Of a stretch of 64,000 nt of DNA, positions 43,793 to 54,314 are shown one piece after another. The stretch is taken from positions 2,304,501 through 2,368,500 of the forward strand of contig NZ_CP048029.1 in assembly GCF_011290485.1 (NCBI RefSeq). Reading direction: 5' to 3'. Source of the DNA: Caldichromatium japonicum (GTDB lineage: Bacteria > Pseudomonadota > Gammaproteobacteria > Chromatiales > Chromatiaceae). A program made the position numbers and the translations under genes. The stretch's first letter is position 1. Each line of letters begins with the position of its first letter. The notes under the pieces were generated by a model. That model had not been told where the DNA came from. It searched no databases and worked only from the letters and a program-made list of their open reading frames with translations.

Positions 43793-45106
43793 TCAGCCCC
43801 TCGAAGGCGCCGTCAACTTCGCTGGGCCGCGCAGACGCACGATCAGGCACAGCCCAAACAACAAGATATTGATCGCACCGACCAAGACAAACGGGGCATA
43901 AGGGGCGATATGGTCGAACAGCCGCCCGCCGATGGCGGTGATCGAAAGGATACCGATGGCGCCTGCGACATTGAATGCCCCCATCACCGAGCCGCGCGAC
44001 TCCCGCGGAGCCTCCTGACCGATCAGCGACTGAGCGGCCAGATATACGCTGATCTGCCCGATCCCCAGCAGGATCAAAAAAACCAAGGCCGGGCCGGGAC
44101 GCGGATCGCTCATCCAGATCACCGCCAGGTTACCAAGAGCCGCGAGAGCCATCGCGAGCGCCAACCCCGTCAACCGATCCAACCGATCCATGATCGGACC
44201 CATGATCGGCGCCCAGATCAGGGCCACCACCTGTACCAGGACAAAGATGATGGTGCCATTTTTGATCGCCGCCGAGGCATCCATACCAGCCGCCAGAGCC
44301 GCGGTATTCCCCCAGAGGATCAGAAAGGCGGCATTGACCGACTGATCGCCGCGCGCGATAAAGGCTGCCAGATAGGCGAGCAGGATGCGCGGATTCCGCG
44401 CCTGGGCAAAACCGCTGACAAAGAGATCACGCACCTTCAGCCGTTCCTCATGCCCAACGGGCGTCCCTTTCTGCAAACCCAGATACACCAACAACGCCAC
44501 CATGACCGCAATCCCAGCAACCAGCTCATGGGTCAGATAACCGGCAGCGATGGCATCGAGACCCTGAGCGGTGAGCTGTTTGGGCAGGGTGCCGAAAACC
44601 TGATTGATGACCACGATCCCCAAGCCGCTCAATACACCCACGATGGCCACCAGCTTGCCGCGCGAAGGTTCCAGGGGATAATCGGCCATCACGGTGGACA
44701 GCGCCGTTGCTACTGTCACTACCCCCAAGGCATAGATGAAGCGATAGAGATACAGGTCGCCAACCGCCTGGGCAGTGGGATAGAGCACATAGGTCAGGGC
44801 CAACAGCAAGAATCCGAGCGCAAAGATCAAGCGCCGGCCCAGACGATCGACCAGGATGCCAGTCGGGATGAAGAGGGCCAGGGTGATGATCTCGGTCCAG
44901 AACACCAGATCGCCGCTGATGGTCCCTTGCTGGTCGGTCGGGATGCCGAGATGGGCGTTGAGGATATAGGTTTGACCGACAGTGATGAAGGTCATGAGCC
45001 CCAGCGAAAAAAAGGCGCTCAAGAGCAGCGTGACCGCCTGCCAGCGCGTCACACCTGGCATCAGATAGATCGGGCCAAGCCGTACAGAGTGCTCAAAAAC
45101 AGACAT
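43793..45106 (-). CDS. Major facilitator superfamily transporter
   Basis: 437 residues with 12 predicted membrane helices. The MFS loop 2-3 motif is GILVDRLGRRLIF, and loop 8-9 has MGPIMDRLDRLTG. A central cytoplasmic loop (KGTPVGHEERLKVRDLF) separates the two halves. The long overlapping plus-strand frame (43682-45289) is a composition artefact. Substrate is unknown; nothing in the neighbourhood suggests one. Confidence 0.88.
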   Translation of the reverse strand: MSVFEHSVRLGPIYLMPGVTRWQAVTLLLSAFFSLGLMTFITVGQTYILNAHLGIPTDQQGTISGDLVFWTEIITLALFIPTGILVDRLGRRLIFALGFLLLALTYVLYPTAQAVGDLYLYRFIYALGVVTVATALSTVMADYPLEPSRGKLVAIVGVLSGLGIVVINQVFGTLPKQLTAQGLDAIAAGYLTHELVAGIAVMVALLVYLGLQKGTPVGHEERLKVRDLFVSGFAQARNPRILLAYLAAFIARGDQSVNAAFLILWGNTAALAAGMDASAAIKNGTIIFVLVQVVALIWAPIMGPIMDRLDRLTGLALAMALAALGNLAVIWMSDPRPGPALVFLILLGIGQISVYLAAQSLIGQEAPRESRGSVMGAFNVAGAIGILSITAIGGRLFDHIAPYAPFVLVGAINILLFGLCLIVRLRGPAKLTAPSRG

Positions 45107-45611
45107 CGCGTGTGTGTCTCAAAGACAGAGATAGACCAGATGATCCATTATTCCATCCACCCGCTGCCTTGTCTTCCCGGCCCGACCAGGGCCGCCCCTG
45201 CGCCATCGCCTCCAGGCCTCGAGTCCCCGAGCCCATCTCACTCACGTTGCTCGCGACGACCTATACCCCCATCTGGGCCAAGACGCTGATCTGCCTGAGC
45301 TTGGTGAGACCGCCCTGCCTGCCGCCCTGCGGCGCAGCGGACAGTGGTTGGATACCCTCTCCCTGTCGGCGCAACAGTGGATATGCCCAATGTGCGCGGC
45401 CCATCATGACCGCAAGCTGAATGGGGCAAGAATATCTCGACCGCCGGACTGGCCGTCCTGAATGGCCCTACGGTGAATTCTGCCGGAAGTGACGCCTGTG
45501 GGGAGGGAGGCGCTGGCTGGCTGAATCATCCGACGGTGAAACCGCCTGGCTGAGGCAGGACATCAGCTTTGTTCCTGCTTGCGCAGGGATGGGGCAGTCT
45601 GATGGAACGGT
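45107..45611. other. Gap with a possible decayed small gene (45144-45461, plus strand)
   Basis: A 505-bp stretch without a clear gene. One plus-strand frame from 45144 to a TGA at 45459-45461 is open for about 105 codons and reads HVARDDLYPHLGQDADLPEL, then ALRRSGQWLDTLSLSAQQW and ICPMCAAHHDRKLNG, with a C-x-x-C pair. It has no ATG, GTG or TTG start; an ATG at 45142 is in the next frame (MIHYSIHPL), so the gene may be frameshifted. I do not recognise it. The remainder (45462-45611) shows nothing. Confidence 0.3.
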
Positions 45612-46028
45612 TCAGTCGCTGCCCTGACAGGCGGGGCAGACCCCGTAGATCACCAGTGACTGGTCCTTGATCTCGAACCCATGATGGGCAGCGATGCCAG
45701 CGAGATACTGCTTGAGTGCCGGGTCGGTGAACTCGACGATGGCACTGCATTTGATGCAAATCAGATGGTCATGATGCTCACCGTCGCTCAGCTCAAAGAC
45801 CGCCTGCCCGCTTTCAAAGTGACGACGGCGCACCAGCCCCGCTCCCTCGAACTGGGTCAGGACCCGATAGACGGTGGCCAGGCCGATCTCCTCGCCCTGA
45901 TTGAGGAGTTCCCGATAGACATTCTCGGCGCTGAGATGGCGTTTGTCGCTGCGCTCGAGGACGTTGAGGATCTTGACCCGCGGTGCCGTGACCTTGAGCC
46001 CTGCCTGTTTGATCTGTCGATTTTCCAA
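45612..46028 (-). CDS. fur: Ferric uptake regulator Fur
   Basis: 138 residues. N-terminal winged helix (GLKVTAPRVKILNVLE, EIGLATVYRVLTQFE) and C-terminal dimerisation/metal domain with HHDHLICIKC (85-94: Cys91, Cys94) and the second cysteine pair Cys131/Cys134 (GVCPAC). It represses iron-uptake genes when loaded with Fe2+. Divergent from bamE with about 100 bp between them, an arrangement common in gammaproteobacteria. Confidence 0.95.
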   Translation of the reverse strand: MENRQIKQAGLKVTAPRVKILNVLERSDKRHLSAENVYRELLNQGEEIGLATVYRVLTQFEGAGLVRRRHFESGQAVFELSDGEHHDHLICIKCSAIVEFTDPALKQYLAGIAAHHGFEIKDQSLVIYGVCPACQGSD

Positions 46029-46128
46029 TGGACGATGCCCCTGCGATCATGGCCCGGCCGCCGCGTGCTCCGACAGCAGGGCTGCTGTATGATGAATCGG
46101 TTTAGCGCAAAGTCATAAGCAGGACAAG

Positions 46129-46623
46129 ATGCGAAAGATTGTGACTGTTTGGGGATCGATCGGGCTAGCGACTGCGCTCGCGCTGACTGGATGCGCACGC
46201 ACCGCCAAACCCGAGGCTGCGCGCGGCTCGGTCCTAGAGGGGCTGCCATTTGTCTATAAGATGACGGTTCAACAGGGCACCCTGTTGACCGAAGAGATGA
46301 TCGATGCACTTGAACTCGGCATGACCAAGCGCCAGGTCAGTTTTTTATTAGGCACCCCGCCGCTGGTGGACTTCTTTCATACCGACCGCTGGGACTATAT
46401 CTATAGCATCCAACGCGGTCATCGACCAAGGGAGCAACACACCCTAACGCTGTATTTCAAGGACGACCAGCTCGTGCGTATCGAGGGCGATCGCCAACCT
46501 AACCCAGCGCGGCACAACACCCGCGCCCCTGAACAGATCTTGGTGGATGTCCCCGACCAGGAACCGCGTCAAGGGATCTTGCGTAAGGCACTCAAGGGCA
46601 TTGGGCTTGAGCCTGCCGAATAA
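46129..46623 (+). CDS. bamE: Outer membrane protein assembly factor BamE
   Basis: 164 residues. Lipoprotein signal with lipobox LALTGC (Cys22), then the SmpA/OmlA domain: LPFVYKMTVQQGTLLTEEMI, GMTKRQVSFLLGTPP and RWDYIYSIQRG. BamE is a lipoprotein of the BAM complex that inserts beta-barrel proteins. Its 3-prime end meets ratB head-on with a 3-bp gap, as in the conserved bamE/ratAB neighbourhood. Confidence 0.94.
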   Translation: MRKIVTVWGSIGLATALALTGCARTAKPEAARGSVLEGLPFVYKMTVQQGTLLTEEMIDALELGMTKRQVSFLLGTPPLVDFFHTDRWDYIYSIQRGHRPREQHTLTLYFKDDQLVRIEGDRQPNPARHNTRAPEQILVDVPDQEPRQGILRKALKGIGLEPAE

Positions 46624-46626
46624 TGC

Positions 46627-46908
46627 TCAAGACACTTGGCGTTTGCGCACCGCCTTGGGATCAGCAATCAAGGGGCGGTAGATCTCGATGCGATCACCCT
46701 CCTCAAGGACCTGGTCCATGGGCACGATCTTGCCGAAGATACCGACCTGATTGATCTTGAGATCGATCTCCGGGAACTGCGCTAAGATACCCGATTGTTC
46801 GATGGCTGCCTGGACGGTCGTCCCCCCTCTGACCTCAAGCGGGCGCAGGGCTTGACCCTGGGGCCCGACATAGGCCAGTGATACCTTGAGATATTCAGTC
46901 GCGGCCAT
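46627..46908 (-). CDS. ratB: RatB/RnfH-like ubiquitin-fold protein (UPF0125)
   Basis: 93 residues from the ATG at 46908; a start at 46938 is also in frame. Beta-grasp protein with KVSLAYVGPQGQALRPLEV, TVQAAIEQSGILAQFPEIDL and VGIFGKIVPMDQVLEEGDRIEIYRPL, ending in a basic tail (ADPKAVRKRQVS). The family is encoded with ratA. Function is unclear. Its start lies inside the last 14 bp of ratA. Confidence 0.88.
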   Translation of the reverse strand: MAATEYLKVSLAYVGPQGQALRPLEVRGGTTVQAAIEQSGILAQFPEIDLKINQVGIFGKIVPMDQVLEEGDRIEIYRPLIADPKAVRKRQVS

Positions 46909-47332
46909 AGAGGGCCTCGGCACGCTGGCAAAAGGCATCGACCAGGGTATTGGCGATCTGGTTGAACACCCCGCCGAATGCCCGGTCGATCAAGCCACCG
47001 GAAAACTCGAACTCGAGCTCGAGCTCAACCTTGGAGGCATCCTCACGCAACGGGGTAAAGCGCCAGGCGCCGGTCAGCTTGCGGAATGGGCCATCCAGCA
47101 GATCGATATACATCAAGCGGTTGCGCTCAAAGCGGTTACAGGTGCTGAAGGTCTGGCGGACTCCCAGACGATGGACGCTGATCTGGCCGCAGATCTGGTC
47201 CTCGGTCTCGGAGAGGACGCTGGCGCTATCGCACCAGGGCAAAAACTGAGGATAAGAGACCACGTCATAGACGAGCTCGAACATGCGGGCCGCCGAATAG
47301 GGAACGAGTGCGCTTTTTCTGACGATGGGCAC
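46895..47332 (-). CDS. ratA: RatA/Coq10-like START-domain protein
   Basis: 145 residues of the polyketide cyclase/START-like fold: VRKSALVPYSAARMFELVYD, YPQFLPWCDSASVLSE, FSTCNRFERNRLMYIDLLDGPFRKLTGAWRF and DRAFGGVFNQIANTLVDAF. In E. coli RatA was reported to block 70S assembly; eukaryotic Coq10 relatives bind ubiquinone. The usual upstream smpB is not next to it. Overlaps ratB. Confidence 0.88.
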   Translation of the reverse strand: MPIVRKSALVPYSAARMFELVYDVVSYPQFLPWCDSASVLSETEDQICGQISVHRLGVRQTFSTCNRFERNRLMYIDLLDGPFRKLTGAWRFTPLREDASKVELELEFEFSGGLIDRAFGGVFNQIANTLVDAFCQRAEALYGRD

Positions 47333-47347
47333 GGGCGTTAGACAGGA

Positions 47348-47596
47348 TCAGTCATGATCAGGATCGATTTTGCGGATGGTCCTTTTCGTCCCGGATATCC
47401 CTCTCTTTAGCAGACATACCGCCATATCCCTAACTGGCATTGCATCCATTTCTTCGCCGTTAGACAGTTGAGATGATTCGCTGGAACGATAGAGTGACTG
47501 TGATTGACGGATCGCCAGCAGCAGATTCTGCTCAAGGGCGAGGATGGCTGCATCAAGCCCGGCCTCACCGCTCTCTTTAGCCATCCCCTCCATCAT
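47348..47596 (-). CDS. Small hypothetical protein after glmM
   Basis: 82 residues. The ATG at 47596 overlaps the glmM stop as ATGA and the gene ends 15 bp before ratA, so it sits within a tight operon. The sequence is polar with a helical N-terminal half ([24 protein letters not shown]) and a basic C-terminus (GTKRTIRKI). No domain is recognised. Operon position argues that it is real, but it could be a chance frame. Confidence 0.5.
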   Translation of the reverse strand: MMEGMAKESGEAGLDAAILALEQNLLLAIRQSQSLYRSSESSQLSNGEEMDAMPVRDMAVCLLKRGISGTKRTIRKIDPDHD

Positions 47597-48939
47597 CGAC
47601 CACCTGACTCTGTTTGCTGCCGCACAACCTCGGCGAGCTGGGCGGCCAGTTGCTCGACCTGACTGCGCTCGCTGCCCTCGACCATGATGCGCACTAGAGG
47701 TTCAGTCCCCGAGGGGCGCAGAAGGACCCGTCCGCGTTCGCCAAGCCCCGCCTCAGCCTCATTGACAGCCCCCTGTACCTCTGGGTGTTCGAGGATCTGG
47801 CGGGGCTTGAGGGTGGGCACATTGACGAGCACCTGGGGATAGAGTTCGACCTCCTGGGCCAATTCAGCAAGCGTGCGCTCAAATTGGTTGAGTGCCGCCA
47901 GCACCTGGAGCGCCGAGATGATGCCGTCGCCCGTCGTTGTGCGGTCGCGGCAGATGAGATGACCCGAGGGTTCACCGCCGAGGATGCCGTCCGTTGCCTT
48001 GAGATGTTCCAGGATATAGCGGTCGCCGACCTTGACCCGTGCAAACCGCACACCCAAGCGTTTGAGGGCCTGTTCGAGCCCGAGGTTGCTCATGACTGTG
48101 CCCACTACCTCACCGCGCAAGGCACCGCTCAAGAGCCGGGATTTGGCGATGATATAGAGCAGCCGATCGCCGTCGATGAGCCTACCCTGGGCATCGACCA
48201 TGACCACCCGGTCGCCGTCGCCGTCGAAGGCGATCCCCAGGTCCGCACCTTCGCGGATCACCGCAGCACAGACTGTTTCAGGATGGGTTGAGCCGACTCC
48301 CTGATTGATGTTAAAGCCATCCGGCTCGGTGCCGAGACGGATCACCTTGGCACCGAGCTCTTCGAAGACATAGGGCGCGGTATTGTAAGTGGCACCGTTG
48401 GCGCAATCGACGACGATTGTTACGCCTTTGAGATCCAGACTCTGGGGTGCGGTGCTTTTGCAAAACTCGATGTAGCGCCCCCCGGCGTCGTCGATCCGTT
48501 TGGCCTTACCCAGGCGGCTCGACTCGACGAGCTGAATCGGCTTGTCGAGCTCCGACTCGATGGCCAGCTCCAGCTCATCGGGGAGCTTGTCCCCACCTGG
48601 GGAAAAGAACTTGATCCCATTGTCCTCGAAGGGGTTATGCGAGGCGGTAATGACGATGCCGGCACTGGCGCGGAAGGTACGGGTGAGATAAGCCACCCCC
48701 GGGGTGGTCATGGGGCCCAATAAGCGGATATCGACCCCTGCTGCGACGAGACCGGCCTCGAGCGCTGACTCAAACATATAGCCCGAGATGCGCGTATCCT
48801 TGCCGATCAGGACCGTCCCACGCCCATTGCCGAGTACCCGCCCTGCTGCCCAACCGAGCTTGAGTACGAAGTCAGGGGTGATACAACCGCTGCCCACCCG
48901 CCCGCGGATGCCGTCGGTGCCGAAATAACGAAGGCGCAT
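47593..48939 (-). CDS. glmM: Phosphoglucosamine mutase GlmM
   Basis: 448 residues, the normal length. Begins [13 protein letters not shown]; the catalytic phosphoserine is Ser100 in [13 protein letters not shown]; the metal loop is [13 protein letters not shown]; the sugar-binding loop GGEPSGH and the phosphate-binding [15 protein letters not shown] are present. It converts glucosamine-6-P to glucosamine-1-P for UDP-GlcNAc synthesis. It starts 5 bp after ftsH; folP, which lies between them in E. coli, is absent here. Confidence 0.95.
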   Translation of the reverse strand: MRLRYFGTDGIRGRVGSGCITPDFVLKLGWAAGRVLGNGRGTVLIGKDTRISGYMFESALEAGLVAAGVDIRLLGPMTTPGVAYLTRTFRASAGIVITASHNPFEDNGIKFFSPGGDKLPDELELAIESELDKPIQLVESSRLGKAKRIDDAGGRYIEFCKSTAPQSLDLKGVTIVVDCANGATYNTAPYVFEELGAKVIRLGTEPDGFNINQGVGSTHPETVCAAVIREGADLGIAFDGDGDRVVMVDAQGRLIDGDRLLYIIAKSRLLSGALRGEVVGTVMSNLGLEQALKRLGVRFARVKVGDRYILEHLKATDGILGGEPSGHLICRDRTTTGDGIISALQVLAALNQFERTLAELAQEVELYPQVLVNVPTLKPRQILEHPEVQGAVNEAEAGLGERGRVLLRPSGTEPLVRIMVEGSERSQVEQLAAQLAEVVRQQTESGGR

Positions 48940-48944
48940 CGCGT

Positions 48945-50870
<1,926 letters not shown>

Positions 50871-50942
50871 GACTCACGGCCCCTCACACAGACCTGAATG
50901 CCAATACCCTACTGCTTCGCTCATCCCCAGATCCGCAATCCC

Positions 50943-51566
50943 TCAAGGGCAAAAGCCCTTGGCCACGAGAAAGGTTTCACGGCTTTCGGACCTTGAGGAT
51001 TGAGGCTTGCGCACAGCAACCTGGTCAAAGGAGGCACGCAACTCGCGTAGATAGGCATCGAAGCCTGCGCCCTGAAAGACCTTGACGACCAGGGCCCCGC
51101 CGGTTTTGAGGTGCGCCCGCGCAAACTCCAAGGCCAGCTCGGCCAAGCCCAGGGCGCGCGCTTGATCCACAACCGCCATCCCAGTGATATTGGGGGCCAT
51201 ATCCGAAAGCACCAGATCGACTGGCATCTCGCCGAGGACCGCGTAGAGGTCAGACCACACCGCCTCCTCGCGGAAATCGCCCTGGAGTATGGTCACCCCT
51301 TCTAAAGGTTCCATCCGCAATCGATCCAAGGCCACGATCTGTCCTTGGGGACCTAGATAGGTGCGTGCGACCTGGGACCAACTCCCTGGCGCCGCGCCCA
51401 GATCGACAACCCGCATCCCAGATCGGAGTATGGCGTCCTTGGCCTGGATCTCAAGCAATTTATAGGCTGCGCGCGAACGATAGCCATCGGCGCGAACACG
51501 CTTGACATAGGGATCGTTGAAATGCCGCTCAAGCCAACGGCGACTGGATGGACGGCGCGTCATCAC
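50943..51566 (-). CDS. rlmE: 23S rRNA 2'-O-methyltransferase RlmE (FtsJ)
   Basis: 207 residues. Rossmann-fold methyltransferase with RSRAAYKLLEI (catalytic Lys), VVDLGAAPGSWSQ (SAM motif I), VLSDMAPNITG (catalytic Asp), VVKVFQG (Lys) and SRETFLVAKGF (Glu), the K-D-K-E tetrad of the family. It methylates U2552 of 23S rRNA. First gene of the rlmE-ftsH-glmM run, 72 bp before ftsH. Confidence 0.94.
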   Translation of the reverse strand: MMTRRPSSRRWLERHFNDPYVKRVRADGYRSRAAYKLLEIQAKDAILRSGMRVVDLGAAPGSWSQVARTYLGPQGQIVALDRLRMEPLEGVTILQGDFREEAVWSDLYAVLGEMPVDLVLSDMAPNITGMAVVDQARALGLAELALEFARAHLKTGGALVVKVFQGAGFDAYLRELRASFDQVAVRKPQSSRSESRETFLVAKGFCP

Positions 51567-51643
51567 TCATGTCCCGCCGAATCAAGTATTAAAGATTATC
51601 ACAACTCACCCGGGACCCAAGCTGCATCCCTGCATTCTCGAGG

Positions 51644-52417
51644 CTAGAGATCATCGGCCCAGGGCAGGTGCAACAGTTCAAGCGCAATCCCAGTCAGGGC
51701 GCCGCCCAGAAATCCTCCGAGTAGGGTTTCGGGAAGCTGGTGATAGATGACCATGCTTATCCAAGACCAGGTATCAGTCTTTGGAGCCAAGATCGGGACG
51801 AAAAGCACCCAGATGCTGCCTGCAGCGATCCCTGCCAGGATCGCCATCACCAAAGCTTCGAGTGGATCACAAGGCAAGGCATCCAACCTCAGCCATTGCA
51901 CCAACCGCACCCAGCCGCGGATCGTAATGACATAGAGCAGACCGCTGATACCGATCAATACCATGACCTGCGCCAGGGTTGAGTCTGGCAATAGGCCCAG
52001 TGATTCAGCGGCGATCAGGAGGGCAGCGCCCCCACCCCCCAACAACAGACCGGCCAAGAGCTTGCCGACAATATGGCGCGTACAGTGCTGCGGAAAGGAA
52101 AAGCTGAGTCCCACTAGGATAGCGACCAGCGCAGCGGCAACTAGGATCTCAGCCAGGGTGATCTGGGGGATAGACATAAGCAGCCCCAGGCCCACAGCGA
52201 CGCCCAGGCCGGTGCTCAGTAGGGCCAGCTCATGTGCGCCATAGAGCACGGCGCTTGCCCCAGCGGCCAAGGCACCGGCTGGGATATCCGGCCAGCCAAT
52301 TCCCCCAACCCCCTGGATCAGCACCCGTAAGGCCATAAACAACAGCGCATAGATCATTCCGATCAAGGACCAGATCAAACCACGCTGCCAGAGCGATTGC
52401 CAATGGATCTTAGACAT
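51644..52417 (-). CDS. Multi-pass membrane protein of unknown function
   Basis: 257 residues with about seven hydrophobic segments (for example LIWSLIGMIYALLFMALRV and LVAAALVAILVGLSFSF). The segment HCTRHIVGKLLAGLLLGGGGAALL contains the only His-Cys-type residues near a helix end, and TWSWISMVIYHQLPETLLGG precedes the last helix. No family is recognised. An IS630 copy lies only 19 bp upstream of the start codon (ending at 52437), so the original promoter region may have been displaced. Confidence 0.7.
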   Translation of the reverse strand: MSKIHWQSLWQRGLIWSLIGMIYALLFMALRVLIQGVGGIGWPDIPAGALAAGASAVLYGAHELALLSTGLGVAVGLGLLMSIPQITLAEILVAAALVAILVGLSFSFPQHCTRHIVGKLLAGLLLGGGGAALLIAAESLGLLPDSTLAQVMVLIGISGLLYVITIRGWVRLVQWLRLDALPCDPLEALVMAILAGIAAGSIWVLFVPILAPKTDTWSWISMVIYHQLPETLLGGFLGGALTGIALELLHLPWADDL

Positions 52418-52436
52418 GCCACCTATTGGGGGTTTA

Positions 52437-53153
52437 TTGATCCGAAACCAATGAACTTGTATTACGCGGCATCATGGAGCTTGGGATGCTGGAAGTAGCG
52501 CATGACGCGTTGGGGGGAATTGAGAAGGCGGCGCAGGTGGCTGACGGTCGCCTTCTTCAGATCGCCCTTGGCGCGGGAGGGCGCCTGCGCGGTGATGGTG
52601 GCCTTGAGCATCTCGTTGGGGTTCAGTGCTGGGCTGTAGGGGGGGAGGGAGGACGCCTCGATTTGATTGGCGCATGCAGCCAGCCACGCCTTGACCGACT
52701 TGGTGTGATGCACGCGCAGGTTGTCGAGGATGAGGAAGATCTTCTTGCCCCTGGCGTCCTTGACGAGCCGCTTCATGAAGTCGATCAGGATGTGGGCGTT
52801 CATCGCCCCCGCGAACGCCTTCCGACGCACCTTGCCGCGGTTGGTCAGCGTCGAGATCACCGACAGGCCTTCGCGACGGTGCGTGACGCGAATCTCGGGC
52901 GTCTTGATCGCCGGCGCATAAGAGCGCCCGCTTCTCGTCCTTGAGCCCTTGGGCCCCTTCGCGCCCATAGCGTTTGCAGATGTCGAACACCCATGCGCCC
53001 AACAATCCCCTCTGCGCGCCTATCGCTTCATACCTCCAGCCACGCCGCCGCTCTTCGCGCGCCGCAAACGACAGCAATCTCATGTCTCGTCTTTCCATGC
53101 CCACGACATCAGGACAGCTCACTCAATTTCAAAAGCATGTGTTTCTTAATCAA
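52437..53153 (-). mobile_element. IS630-family element, internally deleted copy 2
   Basis: 717 bp, the same element as copy 1 (33109-34004) in opposite orientation. The right end (TTGATCCGAAACCAATG) is at 52437 and is flanked by TA at 52435-52436; at the other end the left terminus reads TTGATTAAGAAACACATG with one extra T and is not flanked by TA, so that side may have changed since insertion. It lies between a membrane protein gene and the terminator of the HiPIP gene. It lacks the whole middle of the transposase gene that copy 1 keeps. Confidence 0.85.
52462..53098 (-). pseudogene. IS630 transposase, middle part deleted and frameshifted
   Basis: From the ATG at 53098 the N-terminus is MERRDMRLLSFAAREERRRG, then GLLGAWVFDICKRYGREGAQ, intact where copy 1 is deleted. 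After GLKDE the frame changes; the rest, ending at 52462, reads RSYAPAIKTPEIRVTHRREG, LILDNLRVHH and ALNPNEMLKATI. The segment PDQLKLPFALW...AYEQSP and the first catalytic Asp are missing. The bases AGCGGGCGCT at the join also occur in copy 1 at 33318-33327, which suggests deletion between short repeats. Confidence 0.83.
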
Positions 53154-53158
53154 GAATG

Positions 53159-53186
53159 AAAAACGCGGCCCAAGGGCCGCGTTTTT
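53159..53186 (-). terminator. Rho-independent terminator of the HiPIP gene
   Basis: A perfect stem AAAAACGCGGCCC / GGGCCGCGTTTTT with loop AA. On the minus strand it is a GC-rich hairpin followed by TTTTT, 24 bp after the hip stop codon. The IS630 copy ends 5 bp beyond it, so the element did not disturb the unit. Confidence 0.88.
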
Positions 53187-53209
53187 CTCGAGATCCAATC
53201 CCGTGCAGA

Positions 53210-53575
53210 TCAGCTCGCGCGCAGGGTCCAAGAGGCGCACCAGCCGTTGACATTGATCAGCTTGCCGGGGAAGAGCTGGCAACCCTTCCACTCGTCGCCC
53301 TCGGCGACCTCGGGCTGCATGAACTGGCAGTTGGCGCAATGCTGCTGTTCGGGCGGCAGGCCGGGACGCGCGGCCGCGACGCGGTCGGATTTGGTGGCAT
53401 CCCGATGATACTTCAGGGCGACGGCGGTCGGATCATCCTCGGTAACGGCATTGGCCGGGACGGCGGCGCGGGCAGCACCAACACCCACCAGATTGATCAA
53501 GGGAACGGCGACGGCAGCACCCAGCATCACCTTGATGGCGTCACGACGGCTCTTGCAGATTGGCTGATCGGACAT
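53210..53575 (-). CDS. hip: High-potential iron-sulfur protein (HiPIP)
   Basis: 121 residues. A twin-arginine signal ([11 protein letters not shown]) ends near GAARA; the mature part begins AVPANAV. The four cluster ligands are Cys80, Cys83, Cys99 and Cys113 in [17 protein letters not shown] and NGWCASWTL. The mature sequence is very like that of Chromatium-type HiPIPs. It is a soluble periplasmic electron carrier that reduces the photosynthetic reaction centre through its bound cytochrome. Preceded by AAGGAGTG and followed by a strong terminator, so it is transcribed alone and probably at a high level. Confidence 0.97.
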   Translation of the reverse strand: MSDQPICKSRRDAIKVMLGAAVAVPLINLVGVGAARAAVPANAVTEDDPTAVALKYHRDATKSDRVAAARPGLPPEQQHCANCQFMQPEVAEGDEWKGCQLFPGKLINVNGWCASWTLRAS

Positions 53576-53831
53576 GAATCACTCCTTAAAATGATGTTTT
53601 ACGATCGGGACAATGGCCCAGTTGCCCCCAGCCAAACCGCTGGAGGCGGGGCCATTGTGCTACAGGTCACCCCAAAAGGCGAGACTTTAGAGGCCAAATC
53701 TTTATCTCCTACCGCCTGGAGAGACCAGGAAAGACAGTATTCAAGAGAGCACTCGGATTTTACCCTGATCTTTCGCAACTGCCCACCCGTCATGACAAAG
53801 ACGGGTATGACGTCGAGCCGATCAGACCGGA

Positions 53832-54305
53832 TCAATAGAGATAGGTTCCCGCACCGATGTAGTGCGCGCTCCAGTAGGGGCTATCGAGCGAATCCACCCG
53901 CACCTCGTTGCGCGCGCTGGAGGCATGGACAAAATGCTTGCGATCGATCATCAGGCCCACGTGATAGATATCCGGCCCGGTCTTGAAGAACACCATATCG
54001 CCTGGCTGAAGCCGATTGCGGGAGACGGGACGGGCAGCGCGATGCTGCGCCGCTGCAGTCCTCGGAATCCTCAACCCTGTTTGATAATGCGCATAATAGG
54101 TCAGACCGCTGCAATCAAAGCCCTGTCTGGGCGAGGTGCCGCCATAGACATAGGGCGTCCCGATCTGGGCCAATCCCTTGGCGACCAGGTCGGCGCGTTT
54201 GGCAGTAAGCCCCCCGCGGCTGGCGCAGCCGGAAAGCATGCTCATGAGCACGCCGATCACTAATACCAGAAACAAGAGATACCACCCGCGCGCCTTCATC
54301 TGCAT
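53832..54305 (-). CDS. NlpC/P60 family lipoprotein (cell-wall endopeptidase)
   Basis: 157 residues (an ATG two codons in, at 54299, has a better spaced AGGCGAG). Lipobox MLSGC with Cys27, then the NlpC/P60 domain: TPYVYGGTSPRQGFDCSGL with catalytic Cys65, DIYHVGLMID with His115, and HFVHASS with His127. Such enzymes cut peptide stems of peptidoglycan. It starts 9 bp after the TPR glycosyltransferase-like gene. Confidence 0.9.
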   Translation of the reverse strand: MQMKARGWYLLFLVLVIGVLMSMLSGCASRGGLTAKRADLVAKGLAQIGTPYVYGGTSPRQGFDCSGLTYYAHYQTGLRIPRTAAAQHRAARPVSRNRLQPGDMVFFKTGPDIYHVGLMIDRKHFVHASSARNEVRVDSLDSPYWSAHYIGAGTYLY

Positions 54306-54314
54306 CTCGCCTAA

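Noticed and set aside
43682..45289. 535-codon plus-strand frame
   Set aside because: It lies opposite the MFS transporter gene, its translation is full of Gln, Asp, His and Arg with no membrane or domain pattern, and the minus strand encodes 12 convincing membrane helices.
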